A stretch of 64,000 bases of DNA from contig BCIG01000007.1 of assembly GCA_001599915.1 (NCBI GenBank), positions 682,001-746,000 of the forward strand. The letters are read 5' to 3'. How positions within the stretch are numbered: the stretch's first letter is position 1; each line of letters begins with the position of its first letter. A program made the translations under genes and the position numbers. The notes beneath the pieces are model-generated. The model worked only from the letters and a program-made list of their open reading frames with translations, did not search any database and had not been told where the DNA came from. Below are positions 1 to 10,224 of this stretch, piece by piece. Source of the DNA: Symbiotaphrina buchneri (taxonomy: Eukaryota > Ascomycota > Symbiotaphrinales > Symbiotaphrinaceae).

Positions 1-221
1 TTTCGGTTTAGGACGGACGTCACTGGCGATGGCGTTGCGGGCAGTACATATCAGAAAGGGCTGTGCTAAAAGGGCATGCTCGATAGAATTGAAACATCTT
101 CCCTTATACCAAGTAGAAATCTCCCAACGCCCGATCCTTATCCTTTACCCGCCCTCGTAATCTCTCGAGGTACCAGACCCGATCCAAGCAGTCACCCGAC
201 AAACAAGAATTGCAGAAAATT
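1..221. other. 3' flank, no gene
   Basis: Downstream flank of the minus-strand gene that follows. I see no supported reading frame or element before the window edge. Confidence 0.5.
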
Positions 222-1410
222 TCAAAGTCCAACCTCGACTCCGGTGGAGGCTGCTGAAGGTTTCTCTTCAGGCTGCTTATCCGCAGGCTTTGCACTCCAG
301 TTCCAAGGCATCCACCCGCCACCGGGCGTCGTCACCTCACTTGCGGCTGCCTTAGCGTTGTCTGCGGACTCTTCCGCATAGTCAACTTTCTCAAACTCGA
401 GCTCACTGCGACTTTTCTTGAGCGCCTCCATGCCAGCATCCAGCTCCAGTGCTCCGGGCACAGCGGCCTTGTCATCTGGAGGGAGCTCCGATGGCGCAGG
501 TGCGCTAACAGCAGGAGAGACGTTGAGATTGCTCGCTTCCTTGTCGAACGCCTGCATAAGGACTTTGAGGCGTTCACGCTGTGTAGCGATGTACGACATC
601 CGCTCCTCGGTGGATGTGATGCTGGGGGGAATCAATGTCCCGCTTGCGCTCAAGTCGGCCGCCTGCGGCTCACGCGAAAGTCCAGACGTGGCAGTTGCCA
701 GTGCCGTCGTCAATAGGCTGTAAAAATCGCCTGCAGGTGCTCCCTCCCTGGCCGCAGGGAGGTTGAAGCGGGCAAAGAGGCTTTGCGCATAGCTAACACC
801 ATATGCGCTCGAAGAGGGAGGGGTTGGCGGCGCCTTGGGCTGGAGGCCAAAGACATGCTCCTTGATTAACTCAATCGCTTGTTTAAGATATTGCAACCCG
901 GCTGCCTTGGCCCTATCATGAGCAGAAGAGATGAAGTCATCAATCTCACGTTCATGCTCTTCGAGGAACGGGTGGACATGGGTCTGGTAGATAAGGCGAG
1001 CACCTTGCGTCTGTGGAGCTACGAGGTAGGAGAGCGCAAACAGCCGGAGATAGGGGTAGAACTGGATCCTAGCCTAGTATTAGCTTTTCTATCGCAGTAG
1101 TAAGGTGACATAGACAAAAACCTACCAAACAAGGAACCAGCTCGTCCAAGACTCAACGAGCAAGAAGCTGCAGAGCACGACCCAGTACATAAGCCATGGG
1201 TTCAGCTGAGCAGGGTCAGAGCTGCTGAGGGCTTTGTAAGAGGCAAATATAGGGAAGAGAATGGTGATGAGGGATCTGTAGAGGAGTCAGCCGTAGTGAA
1301 TCTTCACTTGGAGTTAAATGCGCAGTGATTGTAGGCTGGAGGAGATGACAATCAGGGCGGTGTGGAGTCTGGTGGACTTACGATAGCAGATGGGCAACGA
1401 TATCGAACAT
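222..1410 (-). CDS. TB2/DP1/HVA22 (Yop1/REEP-like) ER membrane-shaping protein
   Basis: Probable ER-tubule shaping protein of the HVA22/Yop1/REEP family, acting as a hairpin membrane protein that bends ER membrane. Three exons by splice consensus: 1410-1382, 1275-1126 and 1068-222, giving 341 residues. The start is the first ATG of the conserved opening MFDIVAHLLSSLITILFPIF. Family marks are FASYKALSSSDP, LMYWVVLCSFLLVESWTSWF (two membrane hairpins within residues 1-100) and the long helix with EEHEREIDDFISSAHDRAKA. The tail from about residue 130 is Pro/Ala/Ser-rich and unusually long; yeast Yop1 is about 180 residues, so this is the longer filamentous-fungal form. The family call is firm. 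Orthology to Yop1 itself versus a REEP3/4-type paralogue is not settled. Confidence 0.86.
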
Positions 1411-2179
1411 CTTGGAGTTCCCTTTCGGTTGATATAGAAGTTGAGCTGGATTCTGGAAGGCGCCTAGGCAAAATAGGATTTCGTATAGCTGGATCGGAAG
1501 ACGAACTATCCCTTGAGCGAGGAGGACCACAGATGAGGGATGGGAGGGGTGGTGACCTGCGGAGCTTGGAGTTTGGGGAAGCCTGGGCTGGCCGCTTATC
1601 GATTAGATAACACTTGCTTTGACCGGGACTAGACTACAGCGGACGCCGCGTGACCCGCGCCTTGCATGCCTAGTGGATGAGGTACAAAGTAGGGCTGCAG
1701 ATGACACGAACCGCAGGCTTTGTTAATACTCTTGCTTAGGTACTCGTACGTTAATCCAAAAGCTGGAAATAGAGGTGTAAGAAATGATGCCATCTGTTGT
1801 CAACCCCTTTGGACTCCTGGAGGGTTCGAGTGCTTCAACCTCGATGATCCATCTTCTCGTATCTCTTTCTATCCGTCAGCGACCAATCGTCCTGCTGGCG
1901 CGCCTCCACAAGCTTATGCGGTAGCTTCCGTCCGGCGTCTTTGTACCCGCCCGCCATGCCAAACGCTTGGATAGGTGGTGACTCGCTTCCGGTGACAGCT
2001 GGTCGAACCACTACATACTACTGGAGCTCTCTCAGCAGCAAACAATGCCAACGCCTGCATATGAGCAGCTGTAGGAACACGCGACTCCACCTTGCGATGA
2101 AGATAAAGAGTACCTCTTCTGACATGCCAGGCTAATAGATGCGCAACTTTCCTAAAACCCTCCGTGATCACGGCCCAAG
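1411..2179. other. divergent intergenic region
   Basis: Shared upstream region of the HVA22-like gene (minus) and the TANGO2 gene (plus). Short open frames inside show no family features. Nothing else recognised. Confidence 0.5.
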
Positions 2180-3219
2180 ATGTGCATCGTTCTTCTCTCG
2201 ACGTCACATCCTCAATATCCTCTTATCCTAATCAATAATCGCGATGTATGCCGCATGCCCTCTCCAATGGAGCCTAATTGGCGTCAATTTCTGATTGGAT
2301 ATAACAGGAGTATCTTCGGCGGCCTACTGCTCCAGCAGAGTTCTGGCCTCCTCCACATGAACATATTCTCGGCGGTCGGGATCTGCTCCGCCCTGTCCAA
2401 GGCACATGGCTCGCGATAACGCGGCGCGGGCGCATAGCAGTTCTGACCAATTTTCGGGAAGAAGGTCAACCCGCCATAACCCCACGCAGTAGAGGAGCCA
2501 TGGTCAAGGAGTTTGTAACACATTCACCATGTGGTGACGAACCCACCGAAACTTTCTTGAAGCAGCTATTCGAAGAAGGCGAGGGAGTGAAAGGCATCGG
2601 TGGATTCTCCCTTGTATGTGGTCAACTGAAGAAAGACGGCGAAGGGCTGGCTGTCATCAGTAACCGCACGCCAGATGTCAAAGGCGTGACATGGCTAGGC
2701 AGACACCGTGGGGAGACGCACGGCCTCAGTAACTCCTATTATGGAGATAGGAGCTGGCCGAAGGTGGTTATGGGTGAAAAGCTCTTAGAAGAATCCATTC
2801 GAGACAGTGCCGAAGAAGGGGAAGGAAAGAACCAATTCGTCGAACGACTGTTCGGGGTTCTGAGCACCGACACACTGCCGCGACCAAAGCATGGTGAAGT
2901 CTGGGAAATCTACCTCAGGCAATTAAGGCATAGTATATTCATCCCCGTTATATCAGGCGAGAATGGAGAGAGTGAGGCGGCTGACAGACTGGCTGCTGCG
3001 GATGATGATGAAAAGGTGGAAATCCTAGGGGAAGGAGCAACTGTGAAGGACCCAGCAATGAGCGGACCATATGGGACTCAACGTCAGACAGTTATTCTCG
3101 TGGATTACCACGGTCGAGTCACTTTTGTAGAGCGGTCATTATATGACGAGAGAGCTCAACCCATAGAGCACGTGAAAGGGGATAGATGGTATGAATTCAA
3201 CATAGAGGGTTGGAACTGA
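2180..3219 (+). CDS. TANGO2: TANGO2 (NRDE family) protein
   Basis: Member of the TANGO2/NRDE (DUF833) family, linked in eukaryotes to secretory organisation, mitochondria and haem or lipid handling; the exact chemistry is unresolved. Two exons, 2180-2245 and 2308-3219, give 325 residues. The N-terminus is MCIVLLSTSHPQYPLILINN followed by R-D-E, so the NRDE motif (residues 20-23) is completed across the 62-base intron. Cys2 after the initiator Met is the conserved position of this family. Further marks are WPPPHEHILGGRD, GTWLAITRRGRIAVLTNFRE and, near residue 150, GLSNSYYGDRSWPKV. The C-terminal third carries the usual QRQTVILVDYHGRVTFVERS strand pair. Length agrees with fungal orthologues. 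The initiator is the only ATG compatible with the family start. Confidence 0.93.
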
Positions 3220-3514
3220 ATGGCAAGCGCCTTGCCTTATGCCATAGGTCTGAAAGACTCAGAATTCGATGCCGAATACCTTGCCCTAAAATCTACCTGG
3301 TACATTTTATTCATTATTCACTTCGTTGTCCGTGTCGCCCGCTTCTAGTGCTCATCTCGCCGGTTTTGGCGGAACCCAAAGTCGTGTCCCAAAGTCGTGT
3401 CCCAAAATAAACACACGACGAGTCACACTTGTTCCCACCACCTGTTCTTCTACTTGCCAGCTTTTGTCTCTGTCCGTCCTCTCATCTTGGGTCCAATTGC
3501 AACTTGAGGTCATA
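3220..3514. repeat. short intergenic region with a 13-base direct duplication
   Basis: Between TANGO2 and the next gene, CCCAAAGTCGTGT occurs twice head to tail at about 3377-3403, close upstream of the next start codon. No other feature seen. Confidence 0.5.
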
Positions 3515-5102
3515 ATGGCAGCTCCAGCCCCCGAGAATCCCATTCAGCTCGCACGCAACAACATAGTGAGGTTCACGAACGTCCTTCGCCTTGACCGCCC
3601 AAAGAGATTCCCTTCTCTTACTCAAGAAGAGGTGGCCAGATCATGGGAGACCGCGGCCAATGAGTACGCCAGTCATCCTAACGAGAGGATCTGGCTCATT
3701 GGCCAGGTAAGTCCTCGAGCTTTTCCCTGCTTCTGCTTTGTTTGGGTATCTGCTCTAGGCCTCTGACACGGTTTAGCTCAATTGTCCCGCTTTCTGGAAG
3801 CTCTGGAACGCTCCTGACCCGCCAACATGGACTCATCCTGGCCACCCGGACGGAAGTCTCTATCGCAAGGCTATAGGGGGGAAGCGACAGTTGCCGAAGG
3901 CCTTCGGGCAGCTTCAGGGCATGGACATTTTAGAAAACATCTCGGGTTATGTGGTTGTTGTGCCACCTTACCAATACCGAGCCCTTGCCCAGATCTCCTA
4001 CGTCGACTTCGTCCAGTGCCTGAGAACTTTCCACCGCGAATTACATGGCTCTAATAACGATGTCCGAATCAAGGTCTTCAACATCTGGAAGGGTTTGATC
4101 TTGAATGAGTACCACTTCGAAGCGCAAGAGCTAAAGGAATCGAAATTAGCAGAAGTATGTTTACCTTGATGTCGATATCTCTAGAGGCTATCAGCTTACA
4201 TATACCACCGATCTAGGCTGGCGGGCAGGCAAATGCCTACTGGGCTGAAGCCAGAGTATTTGACGCTACAGAGGGCTCCAGGAGCTTGATCTGGCTTGAG
4301 ACTATGCTCAAGGGCGAGGAAAGATGGAAAGATCACCTAAGCATCGCACAACTCGAAGATCGCATTGTCTCCTGCGTATTTGATGTGGTTAACAGGGCTG
4401 CTAATGGAGAGTTCTCCGATTCCTTCATGTCTTCTGTCCAGAAATTCAAGGGAGGAGGATTCGAAGATAAAAGAAAGAGGTCCCCGGTTTGCCATGCCAG
4501 CTTTTCCAAACATGATGTCTAGCTTCTAACGATTGCTGCAGTCAGTTGAAGAGGCCTTAGGTTCTGAGATGGCTGCACCTGGAAAGAACAGGAGGTCCAA
4601 GAGATTGAAGCAGAGAGTTGAGGATGTTCTCGATACAGGTCGTGACTTGAAAGCACTGAAAATCATGCAGACTGATGGAGAACACTTGCTGCAGCGGGAC
4701 CGTGGTATAAGTCGGAAAATGGAAGTACGTGAAATCATCAGACCTGATGGAGGACAATCACAGCCGGGCAAGCCACGAAAGCCGGGGTACGAAGGAAAGC
4801 CGAGGTACAAAGGAAAGAAACGCGCAGCACGTAAACAGTCCCAAGCCAACAATGTTGCAAATCACGCATTGGAACAAGGCAGCACCTCTGGCATCAAGCA
4901 AGAACAGGACATTGGGACCAACCCTCAGCATCAGGTGCATTCTGACCCTGCCTTTGGTCGGAAGTCTGGTTTCCCTCTTCCACCTGCTCAACCCTTTGAG
5001 CTGGCGTTTCGTGACTTGAAGATGGATCCTGGCCATGAGGTGGTGCAGTCAGCTTCTGGACGACCGCTGGAGATCGAGCAGCGAGAGGTGGAGATGCAGT
5101 GA
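3515..5102 (+). CDS. Hypothetical protein with basic Lys/Arg-rich tail
   Basis: I do not recognise this family. Four exons (3515-3706, 3777-4154, 4217-4486, 4542-5102), all joined in phase 0, give 466 residues. Introns have good donors (GTAAGT, GTATGT) except the third (GTTTGC), which has a clear TTCTAAC branch and a GCAG acceptor; if unspliced the frame stops at 4522. The first 280 residues look globular and aromatic-rich, for example SWETAANEYASHPNERIWLI, NCPAFWKLWNAPDPPTW and ISGYVVVVPPYQYRALAQIS. After about residue 280 the protein becomes highly charged and low-complexity, with KRLKQRVEDV and repeats of Gly-Lys-Pro-Arg type (PGKPRKPGYEGKPRYKGKKR). That tail suggests a nuclear or nucleic-acid-associated protein, but this is inference only. 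The 3' flank touches the duplicated segment that follows. Confidence 0.7.
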
Positions 5103-5319
5103 GGTTGCTTACAGCGCCGCCTTCGTCTGGGCTTAAGCAGATACTGTGGATTGTATGCTTGAGACGAGGGAATGGCTTTGCATTGAAGCTGCTAGCGAGG
5201 TATCGGGAAAGTTAGATGCGTGCTTTGGGCGTGTGCTTGCGAGTTTGAGAGGAGTTGCTAGCGCGGTGTCCTCTGGTTCTGGTTCGCAAGCCTTTGCCGA
5301 CTACCATGAGCCGTACTTG

Positions 5320-5617
5320 ATGCTGTAGCTCCAAAGCTCCTCCACTTGGTTTAGCTGGTACACGAGGACTTGGAATTCCAGATTAGCCAATTGCTAAGAT
5401 CGTTCACGAAGCAGGACCCCTAGAATTTGACTCTGGTACTTAATATTGCTCAAACAACAGAGGTGACAATGCTAAGACTGTTTTGTTTCACGCTCCTCCA
5501 TTCCATCCCTAATGAGCCCAACATTGTCAAACAGGTCAAAGCAACAGGCAAGTAAAAGGTCTCTATCAAAGCTTTGTAGCCCTGTAAAACCGCAGGAAGG
5601 TTCTCAAGCCCAACCTC
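5320..5617 (-). pseudogene. Partial duplicate of the 3' end of the adjacent MFS gene
   Basis: This 298-base segment is a diverged direct copy of 6028-6332, which holds the last 50 codons and 3' flank of the MFS gene. Read on the minus strand it still encodes LENLPAVLQGY, then ALIETFYLPVALTCLTMLGS and LGMEW. Compared with the gene it lacks one Asp codon after LQGY and has a single-base loss just before the original stop, so it runs into different residues. It has no upstream coding part and is best seen as a dead tail duplication. Divergence is moderate, visibly stronger in the non-coding half. Confidence 0.85.
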
Positions 5618-6027
5618 TAATATGATATAGATATATAGATAGATTTGATATATGTCGTCCTGGATCAGGTTATTGGCTGATCAATCTATCTATCATAAAG
5701 ATTAACTGGCTAGATGAGTATGATATAGATAAGATACGATATAGATGAGATACGATGTAGATGAGATACGATGTAGATGAGATACGATATATAGATGAGA
5801 TACGATGTAGATGAGATACGATGTAGATGAGATACGATGTAGATAGGCTACGATGTTAATATACGGACAGATAGAATCGATACCATGCAGGTAGAAAAGA
5901 TATGCGGATAGATATGATACGATATAGAGAGATGAGACGGGTGTGTGGTAACCTTACCAATTACCACGGGAAAATGGTGTGGTTTTGCAAATCAATCCAA
6001 GGTTTCTTCCGATTTTGCACACGACAA
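5618..6027. repeat. Minisatellite with a 16-base ATGAGATACGATGTAG unit
   Basis: The block between the two duplicated segments is AT-rich and degenerate. From about 5705 to 5860 it is made of near-perfect copies of a 16-base unit (ATGAGATACGATGTAG). Flanking GATATAGATA-type stretches look like decayed copies of the same unit. Confidence 0.85.
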
Positions 6028-6182
6028 ATGCTGTAGCTCAAAAGCTCGTCCATTTTGTTTAGCTAATACCACTAGGATTTGAGATTCCAGATCAGCCAAT
6101 TGTTAAGATCCTTTACAAAGCAGAACCGTTACAAACTGACTTTGCTATTGAATATTGCTCAAACAAAAAAACGGTAACAATA

Positions 6183-7916
6183 CTAAGACTGCTTTGTTTT
6201 TACGCTTTTCCATTCCATCCCTAATGAGCCCAACATCGTCAAACAGGTCAAAGCAACGGGCAAGTAAAATGTCTCTATCAAAGCTTTGTCGTAGCCCTGT
6301 AAGACCGCTGGAAGGTTCTCAAGCCCAACCTCGCTCGTCAGTTCCGTTAATCCCACAGTCTCCAAAGAAGTCGAGTTCAGCTGCGGCGCCACTGCATGCA
6401 TATTCTTCTTCAAGGCCGAAGCAAAAATATTCTGCGCGATCGGCACCATGATAGCCGGGCCGAAGTTGTTCGCGAACGCGATGACGGCGATGCCCATGGG
6501 GGCGTCCTGCGGCGAGAGGACCGTCTGCGCGGCAAGCTGCGGGCCTTGGAAGCCGATGCCGCACGCGAAGCCGAGGAGAATTTGGTAGCCGACGATGCTG
6601 GCCAGCGTGGCGTCGACTTTGAGCGTGGTCAGCAGGCCGGCGCCGATCGGCGTGATGATGCTCGTTGCGATCATGAAGGGGACGTAGAAGCCGAAGAGGG
6701 AGACGCCGGGGCCGGCGAGGACGATGGAGACGATCATGGGGATTATGGAGGGGAGAAGCATCACGCCGGATTTGGAAGCTGAGGTTTGCCGGACGGTTTG
6801 GAAGTAGATGGGTAGCTGTATGGATGGTTAGCAAGGAATTGAAGCCTGATCATTGGGATGGTAACTGACATAGTAGTCGACGACACTCATGGCCGAGTTG
6901 TTGCACATGGTGAACCAGGATCCGGCAAGAATTGAGCGTTGATACATGATCCTTGGCGGTAACGTCGCCATATCTCGCCCATGATATTGCATCCAGAAGA
7001 AGATGCCTGCCAGGACACCGAACAGCGCCAGGAGAACGACAATGCGGGCATTGGCCCAGCCATAGGTTGTACCGGCCCATTGGAGAGCAAGTAACAAGCA
7101 CGTGATGGACGGCACGAAGATCATTGTAGATAGAAGATCTAGCCTCTTGATCTTGTCTTTCAGTGGAAGATGCTGGTATACACCGATCTGCGGGTTCTGG
7201 AAGTACAAACCAACGAGGAGCAAGGTGAGGCCGCCCAGCGGTAAGTTGATGTAGAAGCACATCCTCCAGGATACCCGGTCCGTCAGCACTCCGCCGAGCA
7301 GAGGACCCAAGACAGAGGCCAACCCCTCGAGCCCGCCTCCTATCCCTCCGTAGATGGCACGTTGACGCAGAGGCACTGACTGAGTGAGGAGGGTGAACAC
7401 GCCTGCAATGATCCCACCAACACCCAGACCACAAATCACACGTCCCAGTACAAATGACAGGGAGGTAGGGGCAACAGCACAGAGCAGAGAACCAACTTCA
7501 AAGATAAACACAGCGCAAAGAAAGACTCTCTTCACGGAGAAGACGGTGTACGTCTTGCCAAACATGAACTGAAATGAGCAAGCCGTCAGGCGGTAGCCGG
7601 CCGAGTGCCAACCAATATCCCGGATGGTCTTGAAATCGTTCGTCATTTTTGGGATTGCGGTCGAGATGATGGAGCCATCCAGGCCGACTAAAAGTAGGAC
7701 AAGGCCCAGCGCCATCAGGACCAGTCCAAACTTGTACCCGGTTGGGTAGATGATTCCATCATCTTGCCCTGGCTCGCCAACCTCGAGAGGCTCGATGGAA
7801 GGAGTAGTGGTGTTCTGTTGGTCCTTTGTGACTTCGACAGCATCCTGTGTACCGGGTACATGAGTGAGCGGGGCGTCGTTGCCATTGCTCCCAGGACCTC
7901 CGCCCGGATCATCCAT
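6183..7916 (-). CDS. MFS drug/toxin exporter, 14-TM DHA2 type
   Basis: Plasma or vacuolar membrane proton antiporter of the major facilitator superfamily, DHA2 (14-helix) group, which exports drugs and fungal toxins. Two exons, 7916-6870 and 6815-6183, join in phase 0 (donor GTCAGT, branch GCTAAC, acceptor ACAG) to give 559 residues. After a soluble, acidic N-terminus of about 55 residues come the family marks: LDGSIISTAIPKMTNDF in helix 1, GRVICGLGVGGI (motif B region), SVLGPLLGGVLTDRVSWRM (antiporter motif C region) and FYINLPLGG. The last helices end in LPVALTCLTMLGSLGMEW. The substrate cannot be read from sequence. Related fungal pumps often sit in secondary-metabolite clusters, but no biosynthetic enzyme adjoins it. 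Its 3' end has been copied to 5320-5617. Confidence 0.9.
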
Positions 7917-8367
7917 TTTGTAAAGACAGGCTCAAGAATATTTACCACAGGCCAGAAAAACTGTGTTGTTAAAAAGCTTGGGCTGTTTAAAGGAGAATTC
8001 GGTGTCTTCATTTGTGAAACTAGAGTACTTAGAGACCCGTTCAGCCAGCCAGGCAACAGCTTCAGGGTCGAATAGCTCTATGCCGTAACCGGCAGGTCAC
8101 ACCAAAATCAATTCCAACATTGTAGACCATGTCGAAAAATAGACGTATGGAATGGCTAAACACAGTATGCTTCCTTAAAATCTCGAAGGTCAAAATGTGG
8201 ACTCAACCCCCTGAACCCCTAAATTGTGGAGTCTTGTCCTTGTGGGGCGCCTCGGGAAGTGCAGCCGCGATGTTCGGCTAGAACTACCGTCATTCAACGC
8301 AGCTCTCTCTCTCCCTATCACCAAGTCCGACGATAGCGTCACGATCATACAAAGCAAAGCGGCCAGT
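7917..8367. other. divergent intergenic region
   Basis: Upstream of the MFS gene (minus) and of the Cys-rich membrane protein (plus). No further feature recognised. Confidence 0.5.
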
Positions 8368-9075
8368 ATGATACTACGGCAGGCTTTGCTGTTTGTCTTC
8401 GCGATCATATCGCTTTCCCTCGCAGCATGTAAGCTCGACTCCTATACAGGCATAGCAGGCATCCAGCTAACGTCAGTTGTCCCTGTTCAGCTCCAACCTC
8501 GTTCTGCAAATGCACCTGCGGAAGCAACAGCACGATCATTCCCCTCAATCCCTACGAGACTCCAGGCCAAAAGAGCGGCGGTTCCGGCTCCTCTCATCTC
8601 GCGCGGAACCTCCTCTCTGTACTCTCGATCCGCGCCGAGAATGATAAGCCGGCGCATAAGCAGGCGCCAAAGGGCGGGAGCAGCTGCAATGATTGTAATA
8701 GGCAGTTCTGTCTAGATTACAACCTGCCGTTCTGCAAAGGGGCGAAGGAGGAGGATGTCTTTACGACGTGTTTCCGTATGTCATACCGACTGATCTTGTC
8801 GTCGTTGTTGGTCAGGATACGCATGGGCTGGATTGCTAACGGGAGGCTTTGATACAGAGAGGGATTCTCGAAAAGATGAGGCTGTCGTGTTTATATTCAT
8901 AATTGCAACTGGAGGCTTGCTCATATATGCGGGCGTACGACCGTGGGTGAACCGATGGCTTGAGGTGAGTAACGATACTGCATCGTGTGGAGGGGCCGAG
9001 ATTAATAGCCCTTGATAGGCTGCGAAGGAACGAAGTCGTTATATTCCCCTTGCGGCGGAAGAGGGACAACGATAG
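8368..9075 (+). CDS. Cys-rich single-pass membrane protein
   Basis: Four exons (8368-8428, 8491-8775, 8858-8964, 9019-9075) give 169 residues. The start gives a clear signal peptide, MILRQALLFVFAIISLSLAA. A lumenal or extracellular part follows with two cysteine groups: FCKCTCGSNSTIIPL near residue 25 and SCNDCNRQFCLDYNLPFCKG near residue 90, then VFTTCFQRDSRKDEA. One transmembrane helix lies near residues 128-145 (VVFIFIIATGGLLIYAGVRP) and the tail is short and basic. The frame used is not the longest open one: the true exon 2 runs through a different frame and is confirmed by intron phases and by the Cys spacing. I believe this architecture is conserved in filamentous fungi, but I know of no assigned function. 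Paired Cys motifs suggest disulfides or metal binding. Confidence 0.8.
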
Positions 9076-9322
9076 ACATTGTATGACTACGGATCTTGCA
9101 TTCATCGGGAGGGATGAACGCTCTCCCGTCTCTAGAACTTCAGAAGAGAGAATGGACATGGGTTGGGTACCCTGCTGACGTCCGGACTTCAGCCAGCCGT
9201 ATAAGTGAATGGAAACGGCCGGCAGCAGTACTAGGAGTCTTTGCCGAGCAATGGTACCGGGAAACCCATTCACTCACTATTAACATATATTTTGCAATAA
9301 GGTGTTTACTTTCAATAATTCC

Positions 9323-9590
9323 AGAGTAATGGCGCAGTGGTTGGAGAGGACGCTCTTCCGCCCCGTCGCCATGAAGAAAGGTGGTGCTGTGGTACCCCCC
9401 AGGTTGGGACGCCAACCTGGGGCAAAGCCGTCCGACACAGCATAGCAAAAGACGTCCAGAGTCTTTTCATAAGGGTCCCCCGCCACTGGCGGGGGGCCCC
9501 TAATTTATGCCACTCTCGTCACCTGATTTAGAAAAGTAGGACCCCGGTTCAATTCGCGCTGTTGACAGACATGTTTGTCTGCTTTTTTTT
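9323..9590 (+). ncRNA. Candidate Pol III transcript or tRNA-derived SINE-like element with three strong hairpins
   Basis: An A-box match (TGGCGCAGTGG, 9330-9340) and a B-box match (GGTTCAATTCG, 9546-9556) lie about 205 bases apart, followed by a small CAGACA/TGTCTG hairpin and a T8 run at 9583-9590, a typical Pol III stop. Between the boxes are three perfect or near-perfect hairpins: 9397-9407 with 9412-9422 (11 pairs, GACG loop), 9447-9453 with 9461-9467 (7 pairs), and 9473-9484 with 9488-9499 (12 pairs, one G-T, ACT loop). The T-arm and acceptor do not pair as in a working tRNA, so it is not a plain tRNA. A tRNA-derived SINE or a structured Pol III RNA both fit. No clear target duplication was found. 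Confidence 0.5.
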
Positions 9591-9866
9591 CTTTTTCTTT
9601 TGTCACGCATAGCAAACAGAGATGTCCAGCCAGGATCGACTCCAGGGTCCGTTACAAGACAAGGCGTTCACCAGCATGGATATCAGAATTGCACAGGGAT
9701 GATCTGGTGCATGAGGCTGCATTATTTCGATTCAGAACTTATGGAGATCCTATATACCCCATCACGCTTCATGCCAGCTGTGCTCACGGTGACGTTGACC
9801 AAATAACCCGCTGCGGTTGTTCCTAGGTCATTCATATTGCTAGCTCAGCGCCGGAAGAAGGGTTCA
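9591..9866. other. intergenic, no gene seen
   Basis: 3' flank shared by the tRNA-like element and the first metallothionein gene. Pyrimidine-rich at its left edge; nothing else recognised. Confidence 0.5.
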
Positions 9867-10024
9867 TTATTTCTGGGATCGCCGTGGGTCAGCTTGACTG
9901 GCATAGCCAGCAAGGGTCATGACGGGAGACATACTCCGCAGCTGCTGCAAGAGCAGCTATTTCCGCAAGTGCAAGAGGAGGCGCCGGAGCAGCCACAGGA
10001 AGAGGATCCGCAAGAGCAACCCAT
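9867..10024 (-). CDS. Metallothionein A (small Cys-rich copper-binding type)
   Basis: A 31-residue cysteine-rich metal-binding peptide of the fungal copper-metallothionein type, a cytosolic metal buffer. Exon 1 (10024-9935) encodes MGCSCGSSSCGCSGASSCTC, then GNSCSCSSCG, with Cys-X-Cys pairs as in Neurospora Cu-metallothionein (about 26 residues, also with GCSGASSCNCG). Unspliced, the frame would add VCLPS. However, GTATGT follows the Gly codon, a CTGAC branch is present, and a CAG acceptor leads directly to AAA TAA, so exon 2 (9872-9867) adds only Lys and the stop. The same arrangement in the neighbouring gene supports this. The 5' extension of the frame upstream of this ATG has no metallothionein features. 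A TATATA box lies about 126 bases upstream. Confidence 0.85.
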
Positions 10025-10148
10025 GATGCCTTCTTCAAGGTTTCGTAAGGGAGTTGGAGTCAAGTTTGGTCTTTTGTCGTGGTTACAAGCTTGTGGAAGA
10101 GGTCTTGGGTGGATGTGCAGCCCAGGAGGAGAGAGGGGACCAGCAGCT

Positions 10149-10156
10149 CTATATAG
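10149..10156 (-). promoter_or_regulatory. TATA-like box of metallothionein A
   Basis: CTATATAG on the minus strand, about 126 bases before the ATG of metallothionein A. A strong TATA box suits an inducible gene. Position is seen; function is inferred. Confidence 0.45.
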
Positions 10157-10224
10157 ACCTACGAGGCAGGCTACGTATGGCGGCCTGAACGCCCTCATCT
10201 GACGCGCCCATGACTCCAAGTGAA

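Noticed and set aside
9323-9590. A conventional tRNA gene with a long intron
   Set aside because: T-arm and acceptor positions do not pair, and three strong hairpins would be unusual in a tRNA intron, so it is listed as a tRNA-like element instead.
9837-10202. 121-codon plus-strand frame opposite metallothionein A
   Set aside because: Its Gln/Glu-rich sequence is the antisense of the Cys codons (GCA/GCAG repeats), so it is a shadow.
9917-10219. 100-codon minus-strand frame containing metallothionein A
   Set aside because: Only the part from the internal ATG at 10024 has metallothionein character; the upstream part overlaps the TATA box and has no family features.
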